A DNA stretch of 6,163 bases from Pontiellaceae bacterium (GCA_029934215.1 JAOZMR010000170.1:1-6163); one strand, 5' to 3'. Counted from the stretch's first letter, positions 1-5,750 are shown. Numbers and translations: made by a program. The notes: generated from the letters alone by a model not told the origin.

Positions 1-44
1 TGACGTTGCGGACGGCCTCTTCCTTTGTAATGCGGATTTGCGAT
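1..44 (-). CDS. infC: Translation initiation factor IF-3, N-terminal start (partial), probable AUC start codon
   Basis: Only the first 14 codons are in the window; the gene runs off the left edge. Reading the minus strand from 44, an ATC codon opens a frame giving (M)ANPHYKGRGRPQR, a short basic, Gly/Arg-rich start of the kind seen on bacterial IF-3 before the conserved N-terminal domain. It begins 29 nt after the thrS stop, the usual place for infC in the thrS-infC-rpmI-rplT order. No ATG or GTG start lies in this gap. IF-3 genes are known for rare AUU/AUC starts, which let IF-3 repress its own translation. A strong purine-rich Shine-Dalgarno lies 5 nt before the ATC. An alternative is a TTG at 73, in frame directly after the thrS stop, but it has no Shine-Dalgarno. 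The call rests on gene order, the ribosome binding site and N-terminal composition; the diagnostic IF-3 domain lies outside the window. Confidence 0.5.
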   Translation of the reverse strand, partial: MANPHYKGRGRPQR

Positions 45-49
45 AACTT

Positions 50-55
50 CCCCCT
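50..55 (-). promoter_or_regulatory. Ribosome binding site deciding the AUC start of infC
   Basis: The minus-strand hexamer AGGGGG can pair with the anti-Shine-Dalgarno over six positions, one of them a G-U wobble. It is 5 nt before the ATC at 44-42. No ATG/GTG/TTG lies at a suitable distance downstream, so the site supports the non-canonical start. Confidence 0.5.
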
Positions 56-73
56 GGGTTCTTTCTGAATCAA

Positions 74-1795
74 CTATGCCTTAGTTTGCACAGCATGTTT
101 AATTTTTTCAACAAAATCTATCAGCGTCATTGTTTCCTGCTGACCACTACGAGAGCGTACAGCGAGCGTTCCGGCTTCTATCTCCTTCGCGCCAAGAACA
201 AGCATATACGAAACCTTGTCCATTTGCGCATTGCGAATTTTCGCACCAATTTTCCCGGACTTCGTATCAACCGTCACGCGGACATCCTTTTTACGAAGCT
301 CTGCGGCGATTTCGGCTGCGGCATCCAGCTGGTCCTCGCTAAGCGGAAGAACGCGCACCTGTTCAGGCGCGAGCCAGACAGGGAACGCACCGCCATAGTG
401 CTCAACGAGAACACCAAAGAACCGCTCAATGCTGCCCAAAAGCGCGCGATGCACCATATACGGACGATGTTTCTCGCCATCTTCGCCGACGTAGCTGAGG
501 TCAAAACGCTCTGGCAGATTGAAATCAAACTGGATCGTGCTCATCTGCCACTCGCGTCCGATGGCATCTTTAATCTTTAAATCAATTTTTGGACCGTAGA
601 ATGCGCCGCCGCCCTCGTCAACTTCGTAAGGAATACCCTCTGCGTCGAGCGCGGATCGAAGCGATTCGGTCGCCTGCGCCCAGCGCTCCGGCTCGCCGAC
701 CGCTTTTTCGGGACGGGTGGAGAGATATGCGGTGATGTTGTCGAAGCCAAATGTTTTCCACATCTCGTTTGAGAAACGAATCACCTCCTTCACTTCATCC
801 TCAATCTGTTCAGCTGTGCAGAAAATATGTGCATCGTCCTGTGTGAAGCCACGGACACGAAGGAGACCGTGAAGCACGCCAGCTTTTTCGTAGCGATAAA
901 CCGTACCAAGCTCGGCCCAGCGGAGCGGGAGTTCGCGATAGGAGCGAAGTCCAGATTTGTAAATATTGATATGGAACGGGCAATTCATCGGGCGGGCATA
1001 ATAATCCGACTTATCGATTTCCATCGGCGCATACATACCCTCGGCATAGAAATCGAGATGCCCAGAGGTCTCCCAGAGATTCGCCTTGCCGACATGAGGG
1101 GTATACAAAATTTCGTAGCCATTGCGGAAATGCTCCTGACGCCAAAACTCCTCAATGATCGAACGAATACGTGCCCCCTTCGGGTGCCAATGAATCAGAC
1201 CCGGGCCCACTTCATTATGAATACTGAACAGATCGAGCTCCATTCCAAGCTTACGGTGGTCCCGTTTTTTTGCCTCTTCGAGCTGTTTAAGATAAAGCTT
1301 CACCTGCTTATCATTCGTGAACGCCGTGCCGTTAATACGCTGAAGCATCGGGTTGGTCTCTTTTCCCCGATAATAAGAACCTGCCACATTCAACAACTTG
1401 AAGGCGCGAACTTTTCCGGTGCTTTCAACGTGCGGACCTCGGCAGAGATCCAAAAAATCGCCGCACCTATAAAAGGAAATCGCATCCCCTTCAGGAACAT
1501 CGGCGAGGCGTTCAAGCTTATACGTCTGCCCCGCAAGCATCGCCTCCGCTTCAGATCGGCTCACCTCGATGCGTTCGAATGGAAGATCCTCCTTCACAAT
1601 CCTCTTCATCTCAGCTTCGATCTTCTCGAAATCATCCGGCGTAATGCGGTCCGTTAAGTCAAAATCGTAGTAAAACCCGTTTTCGACCGAAGGGCCAATA
1701 TCGAATTGAACATCGTCGTAAATCCGAAAAACAGCAGCAGCCATAACATGAGCCGTACTGTGTCGGAGCGTTTCAATAGATAGTTCGTTTTTCAT
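74..1795 (-). CDS. thrS: Threonyl-tRNA synthetase lacking the N-terminal TGS domain
   Basis: Class II aminoacyl-tRNA synthetase that charges tRNA-Thr in the cytoplasm and hydrolyses mischarged Ser-tRNA. The chosen product is 573 residues, against about 640 for the usual enzyme. The editing domain comes first: HSTAH at 12-16 and C118/H122 (CRGPH) form the editing site. The catalytic core (about 185-470) has zinc ligands C272 (MNCP), H323 (QDDAHIF) and H449 (VHRALLGS), and motif 2 around YRYE and RVRGFTQDD. The anticodon-binding domain is about 475-573. Every key residue sits 61-64 positions earlier than in the E. coli enzyme, so the roughly 60-residue TGS domain is absent; nothing resembling it is encoded just upstream. 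ATG at 1795 is preferred because its product opens directly into the editing domain; an in-frame ATG at 1840 adds 15 hydrophobic residues unlike the family. Neither has a good Shine-Dalgarno. The stop is TAG, followed by probable infC. Confidence 0.96.
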   Translation of the reverse strand: MKNELSIETLRHSTAHVMAAAVFRIYDDVQFDIGPSVENGFYYDFDLTDRITPDDFEKIEAEMKRIVKEDLPFERIEVSRSEAEAMLAGQTYKLERLADVPEGDAISFYRCGDFLDLCRGPHVESTGKVRAFKLLNVAGSYYRGKETNPMLQRINGTAFTNDKQVKLYLKQLEEAKKRDHRKLGMELDLFSIHNEVGPGLIHWHPKGARIRSIIEEFWRQEHFRNGYEILYTPHVGKANLWETSGHLDFYAEGMYAPMEIDKSDYYARPMNCPFHINIYKSGLRSYRELPLRWAELGTVYRYEKAGVLHGLLRVRGFTQDDAHIFCTAEQIEDEVKEVIRFSNEMWKTFGFDNITAYLSTRPEKAVGEPERWAQATESLRSALDAEGIPYEVDEGGGAFYGPKIDLKIKDAIGREWQMSTIQFDFNLPERFDLSYVGEDGEKHRPYMVHRALLGSIERFFGVLVEHYGGAFPVWLAPEQVRVLPLSEDQLDAAAEIAAELRKKDVRVTVDTKSGKIGAKIRNAQMDKVSYMLVLGAKEIEAGTLAVRSRSGQQETMTLIDFVEKIKHAVQTKA

Positions 1796-1805
1796 AAAGG
1801 CAGGA

Positions 1806-1834
1806 ACTATAAAGGCGAAAACCGAAAGTTGCAA
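1806..1834 (-). promoter_or_regulatory. Predicted sigma-70-type promoter of thrS, giving a near-leaderless transcript
   Basis: On the minus strand TTGCAA (1834-1829) and TATAGT (1811-1806) are separated by exactly 17 bp. The first matches TTGACA at 4 of 6 positions and the second TATAAT at 5 of 6. Only 10 nt separate the -10 box from the ATG at 1795, so a transcript starting 6-8 nt after the box would have a leader of only a few nucleotides. That fits the absence of a Shine-Dalgarno. It is a sequence match only; a more distal promoter serving the ATG at 1840 is possible. Confidence 0.4.
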
Positions 1835-1955
1835 AATCATTGTGAATTAAATTTGCTCCGCAAAAAAGCGGCAAAAGCACAGCGGGTTTTTCAAACTCAA
1901 TAAGGAGGCGAGTTTCCCGTTGCATCAGCCCTCATACAAAACGCCACTTTTTGAC

Positions 1956-1984
1956 AGTAGAGGGAGCAGGATGCTCCCGCTACT
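1956..1984. repeat. Strong imperfect hairpin, probable dispersed palindromic repeat
   Basis: Arms 1956-1967 and 1973-1984 pair at 11 of 12 positions (single A/G mismatch 1961/1979) around the 5-nt loop AGGAT. It begins (A)GTAGAGGG, as does the segment at 5462-5469 within the other large intergenic region, which suggests a repeat family. A short T run follows on the plus strand, but no plus-strand gene precedes it, so a terminator is unlikely. Confidence 0.55.
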
Positions 1985-2033
1985 TTTGTCTGCTCCTTTT
2001 CGCGTTCTCTACGCTCCTTCGCGGTTAAAACTC

Positions 2034-2048
2034 TTCCAATGCTTGGAA
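2034..2048. repeat. 15-bp palindrome TTCCAA-TGC-TTGGAA
   Basis: A perfect inverted repeat with 6-bp arms and a 3-nt centre. It overlaps a second pairing, GCGGTT (2021-2026) with AACCGC (2047-2052), so two foldings compete. It could be an operator for a regulator of either divergent gene or part of a dispersed repeat; its position next to the GCGAAGG-type low-complexity segment favours the latter. Confidence 0.4.
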
Positions 2049-2220
2049 CCGCTCCATTCAACAATAGAATTATTATAATAGTTTTCGTTGCTTCACCTCC
2101 CAGAATCGCCATACACTGCAACGAGCTCGAAAAAGAGACAAAAGGAAACAAATCAGATACCATCGATTGAAGATCAAAATCATCAATCAGAAATCATCAA
2201 TCGGAAATTCTTCGCCTCTC

Positions 2221-3672
2221 ATGATAACCTTACTTCTAAAACACGGACGTAGCGTCAGATACCTACTAATCACCGACTACCTAATCGCCGTCGGGACATT
2301 TGGCATCGCACTGCACTTCCGGCACATCGCACTAGGGCTGAACATCATCTCGCGGCATCACATCATTCCAGAAGCCCTGTTTGCCTTTTTATACGCCGCC
2401 CTCATCCTCATCCTCTTCAGCGCCCTCCGCCTCTACAAACGAAAAGTCTGGCTGACACGCGCATGGCACAGCCGACAAATCCTTTTTGGAACACTCATCT
2501 CCATCGCGAGCTACATCCTATTTAAAGCCATCTTCAAAGGCTCCTTCTTCCTCGAATCACGACTCATCACTCTCAACTGGGGAATCCTATTACTTCTCGC
2601 AACCTCGGTGAACCGCCTATGGCTCTTTCCTGCTCTCCTACGCATGGGATCCAAAAACGAAATGCATCGTCAAATCGTCATCATTGGCTCAGAAGAAAAA
2701 GGCATCACATTCGCAAACCATTGCTTAAAAGAAAATCGCTACGCCATGCTAAACCCGATCGGATTTCTATGCGACAAACGAGAATGCGGCGAAATCATCA
2801 CCCAAAACATCCCATGCATAGGATCCCTCAACGACCTACAAAACATCGTTGACATCTACAAAATCGAAGGCGCAGTCATCACCCAAACCGACATCTCCCA
2901 CTCCCAGCTCATGGACCTCGTCGAACGCTGCGTCCGTCTCTTTGGCTGGGTCGACGTTCACACCACACAATCCGCCGTCCTTCACGAAAACCTAGAAACC
3001 GACACCCTCTTCGACATCCCATTCATACGCATGCGCGAGATCCAGCGCGGAAGCGTCACTCGAATCTACAAAAGAGTATTCGACATCATCGGCGCAGGAA
3101 TCGGAATCATCCTACTCTCCCCACTCCTCATCGCCACAGCCATCGCCGTCAAAAAAACCTCAGACGGCGGCATTTTCTACATCAAAGAACGCGTCGGAAA
3201 AAACGGCAAACTCTTCCCATTCTACAAATTCCGCTCCATGGCCGTCGGCGCTGACCAAGACGAAAACCGCGCCGAGGAAATCCGCAAACACATCCAAAAC
3301 AGTAGCGACGAAAAACAAGGCAAAATCGTCAACACAGCCTACATCACCCCCGTCGGAAAATTCATACGCAAATGGGCGATCGACGAACTACCTCAGCTCT
3401 TCAACGTACTCAAAGGCGACATGTCACTCGTTGGCCCGCGCCCCGTACCGCCCGGCGAGCACGAAATGGAAGAAAACTGGCATCAAAAACGCTTCGACAT
3501 CAAACCCGGCTGCGCCGGACTCTGGAAACTCTACGCATCCAAAAACGGCGTCTCCTTCAACGACACCGCCCTCTACGACCTTTATTACGCACGAAACATG
3601 AACCCCCTCCTCGACACCTACATCATCATCATGACCGTCTGGGTCATTTTGACAGGACGGGCAGACACATGA
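2221..3672 (+). CDS. Polyprenyl-phosphate sugar-1-phosphate transferase (WbaP/CpsE-type, initiating glycosyltransferase)
   Basis: Transfers a sugar-1-phosphate from a nucleotide sugar to undecaprenyl phosphate at the inner membrane, the first step of exopolysaccharide or O-antigen repeat synthesis. From the ATG at 2221 it is 483 residues, typical for the family. Four hydrophobic segments (about 14-33, 50-70, 88-104, 115-137) precede a Rossmann-like domain (QIVIIGSEEKG near 151) and a fifth membrane helix (about 285-310). The C-terminal catalytic domain has KFRSM at 336-340, the catalytic Asp-Glu pair D388/E389 in IDELPQLFNVLKGDMSLVGPRP-type sequence, and PRP at 406-408. An in-frame TTG at 2167 would add 18 residues derived from a small AATCATCAATC-type repetition and has no ribosome site, so ATG is preferred, though its own Shine-Dalgarno is also weak. 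Codons end mostly in C or A, unlike neighbouring genes. The sugar transferred cannot be read from sequence. It converges on the formyltransferase with 12 bp between stops. Confidence 0.92.
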   Translation: MITLLLKHGRSVRYLLITDYLIAVGTFGIALHFRHIALGLNIISRHHIIPEALFAFLYAALILILFSALRLYKRKVWLTRAWHSRQILFGTLISIASYILFKAIFKGSFFLESRLITLNWGILLLLATSVNRLWLFPALLRMGSKNEMHRQIVIIGSEEKGITFANHCLKENRYAMLNPIGFLCDKRECGEIITQNIPCIGSLNDLQNIVDIYKIEGAVITQTDISHSQLMDLVERCVRLFGWVDVHTTQSAVLHENLETDTLFDIPFIRMREIQRGSVTRIYKRVFDIIGAGIGIILLSPLLIATAIAVKKTSDGGIFYIKERVGKNGKLFPFYKFRSMAVGADQDENRAEEIRKHIQNSSDEKQGKIVNTAYITPVGKFIRKWAIDELPQLFNVLKGDMSLVGPRPVPPGEHEMEENWHQKRFDIKPGCAGLWKLYASKNGVSFNDTALYDLYYARNMNPLLDTYIIIMTVWVILTGRADT

Positions 3673-3684
3673 GCGATGCAATTA

Positions 3685-4617
3685 TTACTCACCAAGTTTT
3701 TGATTCTTCTGCAAGCCTAATTCGTCAAAAGATTCCACCTCAACACCATCGATCTTCAGACGGATGAACTCCACCGAGCCCCACTTCGCCGCTATCGTTA
3801 GAGGGGTTGTTTTCAAAACGGTTCCTGGAAAACCTCGTTCGTCAGTTTTTCGACAGCAAACAACTTCAATTTTACGGGATCCGACTCTAAAAAACGGAAG
3901 ATGAAACGGAGGGAAAACCCGCGAACGAATCCATGAACTCAACGTATCAGCAACCATAGTCCAATTGATTTCCATCTTCGAAAAATCGAATTGCCCCATA
4001 GAATGATATGTAACATATCGATCTTCTTGGCGAACTCCATCTATAGCCGAAATAGTCTTCTGACTAAAAAAGTCCTCCAACATCTTCACCGACTGATTCA
4101 GCCCCTCTCGATATAAATCCCAAGCCGTTGAATCGTCGTAAATCGTCCAGCATTTTTGCTCAACAATCGGTCCGTTATCAACGCCTTCGTCTAAGATTTG
4201 GTGCAGTGTTACTCCCATTTGCTTTAAACCATCATGAATCGCCCAACCAAAAGGATCGCAACCTCGTAACAGAGGAAGAGGAGCGTTATGAACATTCAGC
4301 GTCGCCAACCGTGAGACGTCAAACAGAGGCTTTCTTATAATATGCCGACACTGCAGGCTTAGTAGAACATCTGGCGCAATCGCTCTTATTCTTTGAGTAA
4401 CATCTTCGTTATTAGGGTTGCTTGGCATTAAAAGTGTTTCATCATCCACAAACCCAAGAGAGCGGGCAGTTTTAGCTAAAGAATCCCTCCACGTATCACA
4501 TCCATCATCACGGACGTCCGCAATCACTAATGGAACATCAACGTAACGACACAAACTCTCCAGCCCCCTGCTAGCAAGGGTTCCATTTCCTATCACTACA
4601 ACTTTAGTCTTCTGCAT
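3685..4617 (-). CDS. Formyltransferase, probable dTDP-amino-sugar N-formyltransferase
   Basis: A 310-residue protein of the formyl_transferase (Fmt/ArnA/QdtF) superfamily, which moves a formyl group from N10-formyltetrahydrofolate to an amine. The N-terminal Rossmann-like half starts KVVVIGNG at 5-12. The catalytic triad is visible: N108 and H110 in LNVHNAPLPLLRG, and D147 in GVDNGPI. WAIHDGLKQMGVTLHQ (126-140) is the usual family stretch. A C-terminal region (about 205-310) replaces the Fmt tRNA-binding domain only loosely. Start: ATG 4617 has a GGAGG site 5 nt upstream; a longer frame from 4797 lies inside the preceding gene and is rejected. It overlaps the ketoisomerase gene by 14 bp, so the two are probably translationally coupled. 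That partnership argues for a 3-amino-3,6-dideoxyhexose nucleotide as substrate rather than Met-tRNA. Substrate identity is inferred, and a tRNA-acting Fmt paralogue is the less likely alternative. Confidence 0.85.
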   Translation of the reverse strand: MQKTKVVVIGNGTLASRGLESLCRYVDVPLVIADVRDDGCDTWRDSLAKTARSLGFVDDETLLMPSNPNNEDVTQRIRAIAPDVLLSLQCRHIIRKPLFDVSRLATLNVHNAPLPLLRGCDPFGWAIHDGLKQMGVTLHQILDEGVDNGPIVEQKCWTIYDDSTAWDLYREGLNQSVKMLEDFFSQKTISAIDGVRQEDRYVTYHSMGQFDFSKMEINWTMVADTLSSWIRSRVFPPFHLPFFRVGSRKIEVVCCRKTDERGFPGTVLKTTPLTIAAKWGSVEFIRLKIDGVEVESFDELGLQKNQKLGE

Positions 4618-5083
4618 CACTTCCTCCCAAATCACTCCACTGATCTGCCTCTTTGAGGAAGCTTTCATAATCTCTAATATAATCTCGCTCATCATGCTTT
4701 GTGCTAACCACAGCAAGAAGCGTTGTATTTGGCGCGAAATCACGCACTTCGCGCCAAACATGAGGATAAAGTAATAACGCAGCCTTGCTTGACTCATCCC
4801 CTAAATCGGCAGTCAAACAGACCGATTCCTTTATTCCTTTTCCGTTATCCAAATCCACAACGCAAGAACCTTGTAGAACCGTGAAAATTTCTTCTGTTTT
4901 ATAATGAGCATGACGTCCGCGCACATCTCCCGGAACGATATCATACATCAACAAAACTTTTGCAATATCGAAAGGAAGAGCGTTCTCCATCTCTGATCCG
5001 GGTTGAAACTGAACCAACGCGCCCCCAACAGATCCTTTTCGTTCAGTAAAATTTAACATCTTATACAATTTGCCATTTTTCAT
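4604..5083 (-). CDS. dTDP-4-keto-6-deoxyglucose 3,4-ketoisomerase family (FdtA/QdtA/WxcM-like cupin)
   Basis: Converts dTDP-4-keto-6-deoxyglucose to a 3-keto isomer, the step before C3 transamination in dTDP-Fuc3N or dTDP-Qui3N synthesis. It is 159 residues, a normal length for this single-domain cupin family. The signature VRGRHAHYKTEEIFTVLQGS spans about 54-73, with H58 and H60 the expected catalytic or binding histidines, R55 before them and Y47 in the preceding strand. The C-terminal part has PHVWREVRDF and DERDYIRDYESFL, both typical of FdtA proteins. The glutamate at T-E-E after HAH stands where a glutamine is usual. ATG 5083 has AAGGAG 5 nt upstream; the in-frame GTG at 5089 overlaps that site and is rejected. 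It is first of two coupled genes, followed by a formyltransferase and preceded by an acetyltransferase remnant. No aminotransferase partner is in the window. Whether the galacto or gluco product forms cannot be read from sequence. Confidence 0.9.
   Translation of the reverse strand: MKNGKLYKMLNFTERKGSVGGALVQFQPGSEMENALPFDIAKVLLMYDIVPGDVRGRHAHYKTEEIFTVLQGSCVVDLDNGKGIKESVCLTADLGDESSKAALLLYPHVWREVRDFAPNTTLLAVVSTKHDERDYIRDYESFLKEADQWSDLGGSDAED
4621..4628 (-). promoter_or_regulatory. Ribosome binding site deciding the formyltransferase start
   Basis: GGGAGGAA on the minus strand, with GGAGG 5 nt before ATG 4617. It lies inside the 3' end of the ketoisomerase gene, supporting coupled translation and ruling out the 60-residue upstream extension. 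Confidence 0.75.
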
Positions 5084-5088
5084 TTTCA

Positions 5089-5094
5089 CTCCTT
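5089..5094 (-). promoter_or_regulatory. Ribosome binding site of the ketoisomerase gene
   Basis: Minus-strand AAGGAG with a 5-nt spacer to ATG 5083. It decides the start in favour of ATG 5083 over GTG 5089, which overlaps the site. Confidence 0.75.
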
Positions 5095-5110
5095 ACACAT
5101 TTGTTTTTTT

Positions 5111-5206
5111 TCAAGAAATCATCACATGAGCAAACGCCCAGATTTTCGTATCCTCACCGATCTGATCGGTTTCGACTAAAGCTTTTGGATGGATATACGG
5201 TTTCAT
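5111..5206 (-). pseudogene. 5' remnant of a sugar N-acetyltransferase gene (FdtC/QdtC/WbbJ-like left-handed beta-helix)
   Basis: A 31-codon frame from ATG 5206 to TGA 5113-5111 encodes residues beginning MKPYIHPKALVETDQIGEDT and continuing KIWAFAHVMIS. The pattern IHPxALVE-x-D-x-IGExTxIWAFxHV is the standard N-terminus of hexapeptide-repeat acetyltransferases that acetylate dTDP-3-amino-3,6-dideoxyhexoses or UDP-linked amino sugars. Intact enzymes continue with many isoleucine-rich hexapeptide turns for 150 or more residues; here the frame stops just after the first turn, next to an A8 run and 27 bp before the ketoisomerase start. Nothing resembling the missing part follows, so this looks like a 3' deletion rather than a simple frameshift. 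It has no clear Shine-Dalgarno. In related clusters this acetyltransferase often sits beside, or is fused to, the FdtA-type ketoisomerase, which supports the identification. Sequence recognition is by eye. Confidence 0.75.
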
Positions 5207-5336
5207 AGAAAAACAATACTATTTTATTCATACTAATCAACCACAACCACGTCCCAATACCCGCCAAGGGCTGGCACTAATGGGTGGGAGGTTAAGCGTT
5301 GTCACCGTTATTTTCAGGGTTGAAACAATCCTTCAT

Positions 5337-5353
5337 CCCTCATACAAACCGCC
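5337..5353 (+). repeat. 17-nt segment shared with 1929-1945
   Basis: CCCTCATACAAACCGCC here and CCCTCATACAAAACGCC at 1929-1945 match at 16 of 17 positions, and the bases just to the left (CATC versus CATCAG) are also similar. The two copies lie in the two large intergenic regions, each near a GTAGAGGG hairpin, consistent with pieces of one dispersed repeat family. Confidence 0.5.
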
Positions 5354-5375
5354 TGATTTCAGCTTTTGCCTCGCA

Positions 5376-5398
5376 ACGTGAATGATGCCACTTCACGT
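5376..5398. repeat. Small hairpin with ACGTGAA/TTCACGT arms
   Basis: Perfect 7-bp arms (5376-5382, 5392-5398) around a 9-nt loop. It is not followed by a T run on either strand. It could be an operator or part of the repeat mosaic. Confidence 0.35.
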
Positions 5399-5413
5399 GC
5401 GCAGAAACTAGGA

Positions 5414-5505
5414 CCCCGCAGATGGTAGAACGTCCCACGGATCAGGATCAGAATAGGCTCAAGTAGAGGGCGGTTCATCCGCGGGACGTTTTACCATCCG
5501 TGGGG
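5414..5505. repeat. Long imperfect inverted repeat (29-nt arms, 34-nt centre)
   Basis: Arms 5414-5442 and 5477-5505 pair at 25 of 29 positions by Watson-Crick rules. The four exceptions are two G-T pairs (5418/5501, 5428/5491) and two A-C mismatches (5420/5499, 5437/5482), all transition differences. The core is GATGGTA.AACGTCCC.CGGAT. A smaller competing stem, GCGG/CCGC (5470-5473, 5479-5482), shares the right arm. It codes for no recognisable protein and has no terminal T run. Its proximity to a REP-associated-type transposase fragment suggests a BIME- or MITE-like element; this is inference. Confidence 0.7.
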
Positions 5506-5551
5506 ACTTCTCTTCCCAACCTCTGGAAGAACCCACCCCGCCCTACGGGCA

Positions 5552-5567
5552 CCCCTCCCTGGAGGGG
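5552..5567. repeat. GC-rich palindrome CCCCTCC-CT-GGAGGGG
   Basis: Perfect 7-bp arms with a 2-nt centre, preceded by a C-rich stretch (from 5532). There is no T run after it on the plus strand, so terminator function is not supported. It is likely one more piece of the repeat mosaic. Confidence 0.4.
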
Positions 5568-5701
5568 ATTTCCAACCTTTAAACTCTTTTCTCCCAATCG
5601 GCAATACCCCATGGTTGAGAGGTTCTCTGACCCACTCCGAAGTTGCTCTAGCGTAGCCGTTCTATTACCCACAAGTATGAAGGTGCTCCACAGGTGCAGT
5701 T

Positions 5702-5750
5702 GTCTTGACCGGATAACAGGATGTCCAGGATCGAAATCCGGTTGATCAAG
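5702..5750. repeat. CAGGAT-type repetitive segment with ACCGGAT/ATCCGGT arms
   Basis: AACAGGATGTCCAGGATCG contains two CAGGAT units about 11 nt apart, flanked by inverted ACCGGAT (5708-5714) and ATCCGGT (5736-5742). CTTGA occurs outside both arms in inverted sense (5704-5708; 5746-5750), offset by a 4-nt insertion on the right. Short CAGGAT arrays of this sort occur as dispersed repeats in many draft bacterial genomes. Confidence 0.35.

Larger units (their letters stand above)
1796..2220. other. Divergent intergenic region, about 425 bp, repeat-rich
   Basis: Lies between the divergent thrS and sugar transferase genes. From left to right it holds the thrS promoter; a small hairpin CCGC-A6-GCGG (1858-1871); a segment shared with the far intergenic region (1929-1945); a strong hairpin (1956-1984); a low-complexity stretch reading TTAACCGCGAAGGAG-like on the minus strand (about 1994-2030); a TTCCAA/TTGGAA palindrome (2034-2048); and the perfect 10-bp palindrome TATTATAATA (2071-2080). 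An open minus-strand frame (1897-2163) shows no recognisable protein features and runs through these repeats, so no gene is called. No convincing promoter or Shine-Dalgarno for the sugar transferase was found. Confidence 0.6.

Noticed and set aside
827..1657. Plus-strand open frame of 276 codons
   Set aside because: It lies wholly antisense to thrS, whose conserved motifs cover the same stretch, and its translation has no recognisable domain.
1956..1987. Hairpin plus TTTT as a rho-independent terminator
   Set aside because: No plus-strand gene lies upstream of it, and on the minus strand the hairpin is not followed by a T run; the sequence looks like a repeat family member instead.
2071..2080. 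TATTATAATA palindrome as a bidirectional -10 element
   Set aside because: It contains TATAAT on both strands, but no acceptable -35 box lies 16-18 bp away in either direction.
1897..2163. Minus-strand open frame of 88 codons between thrS and the sugar transferase
   Set aside because: Its translation (VLTAKERREREKEQ and similar) is what the GCGAAGG-type low-complexity DNA and the hairpin encode; there is no domain to support a protein.
4618..4797. 60-residue N-terminal extension of the formyltransferase
   Set aside because: It is entirely inside the ketoisomerase gene in another frame, and the strong Shine-Dalgarno at 4621-4628 fixes the start at 4617.
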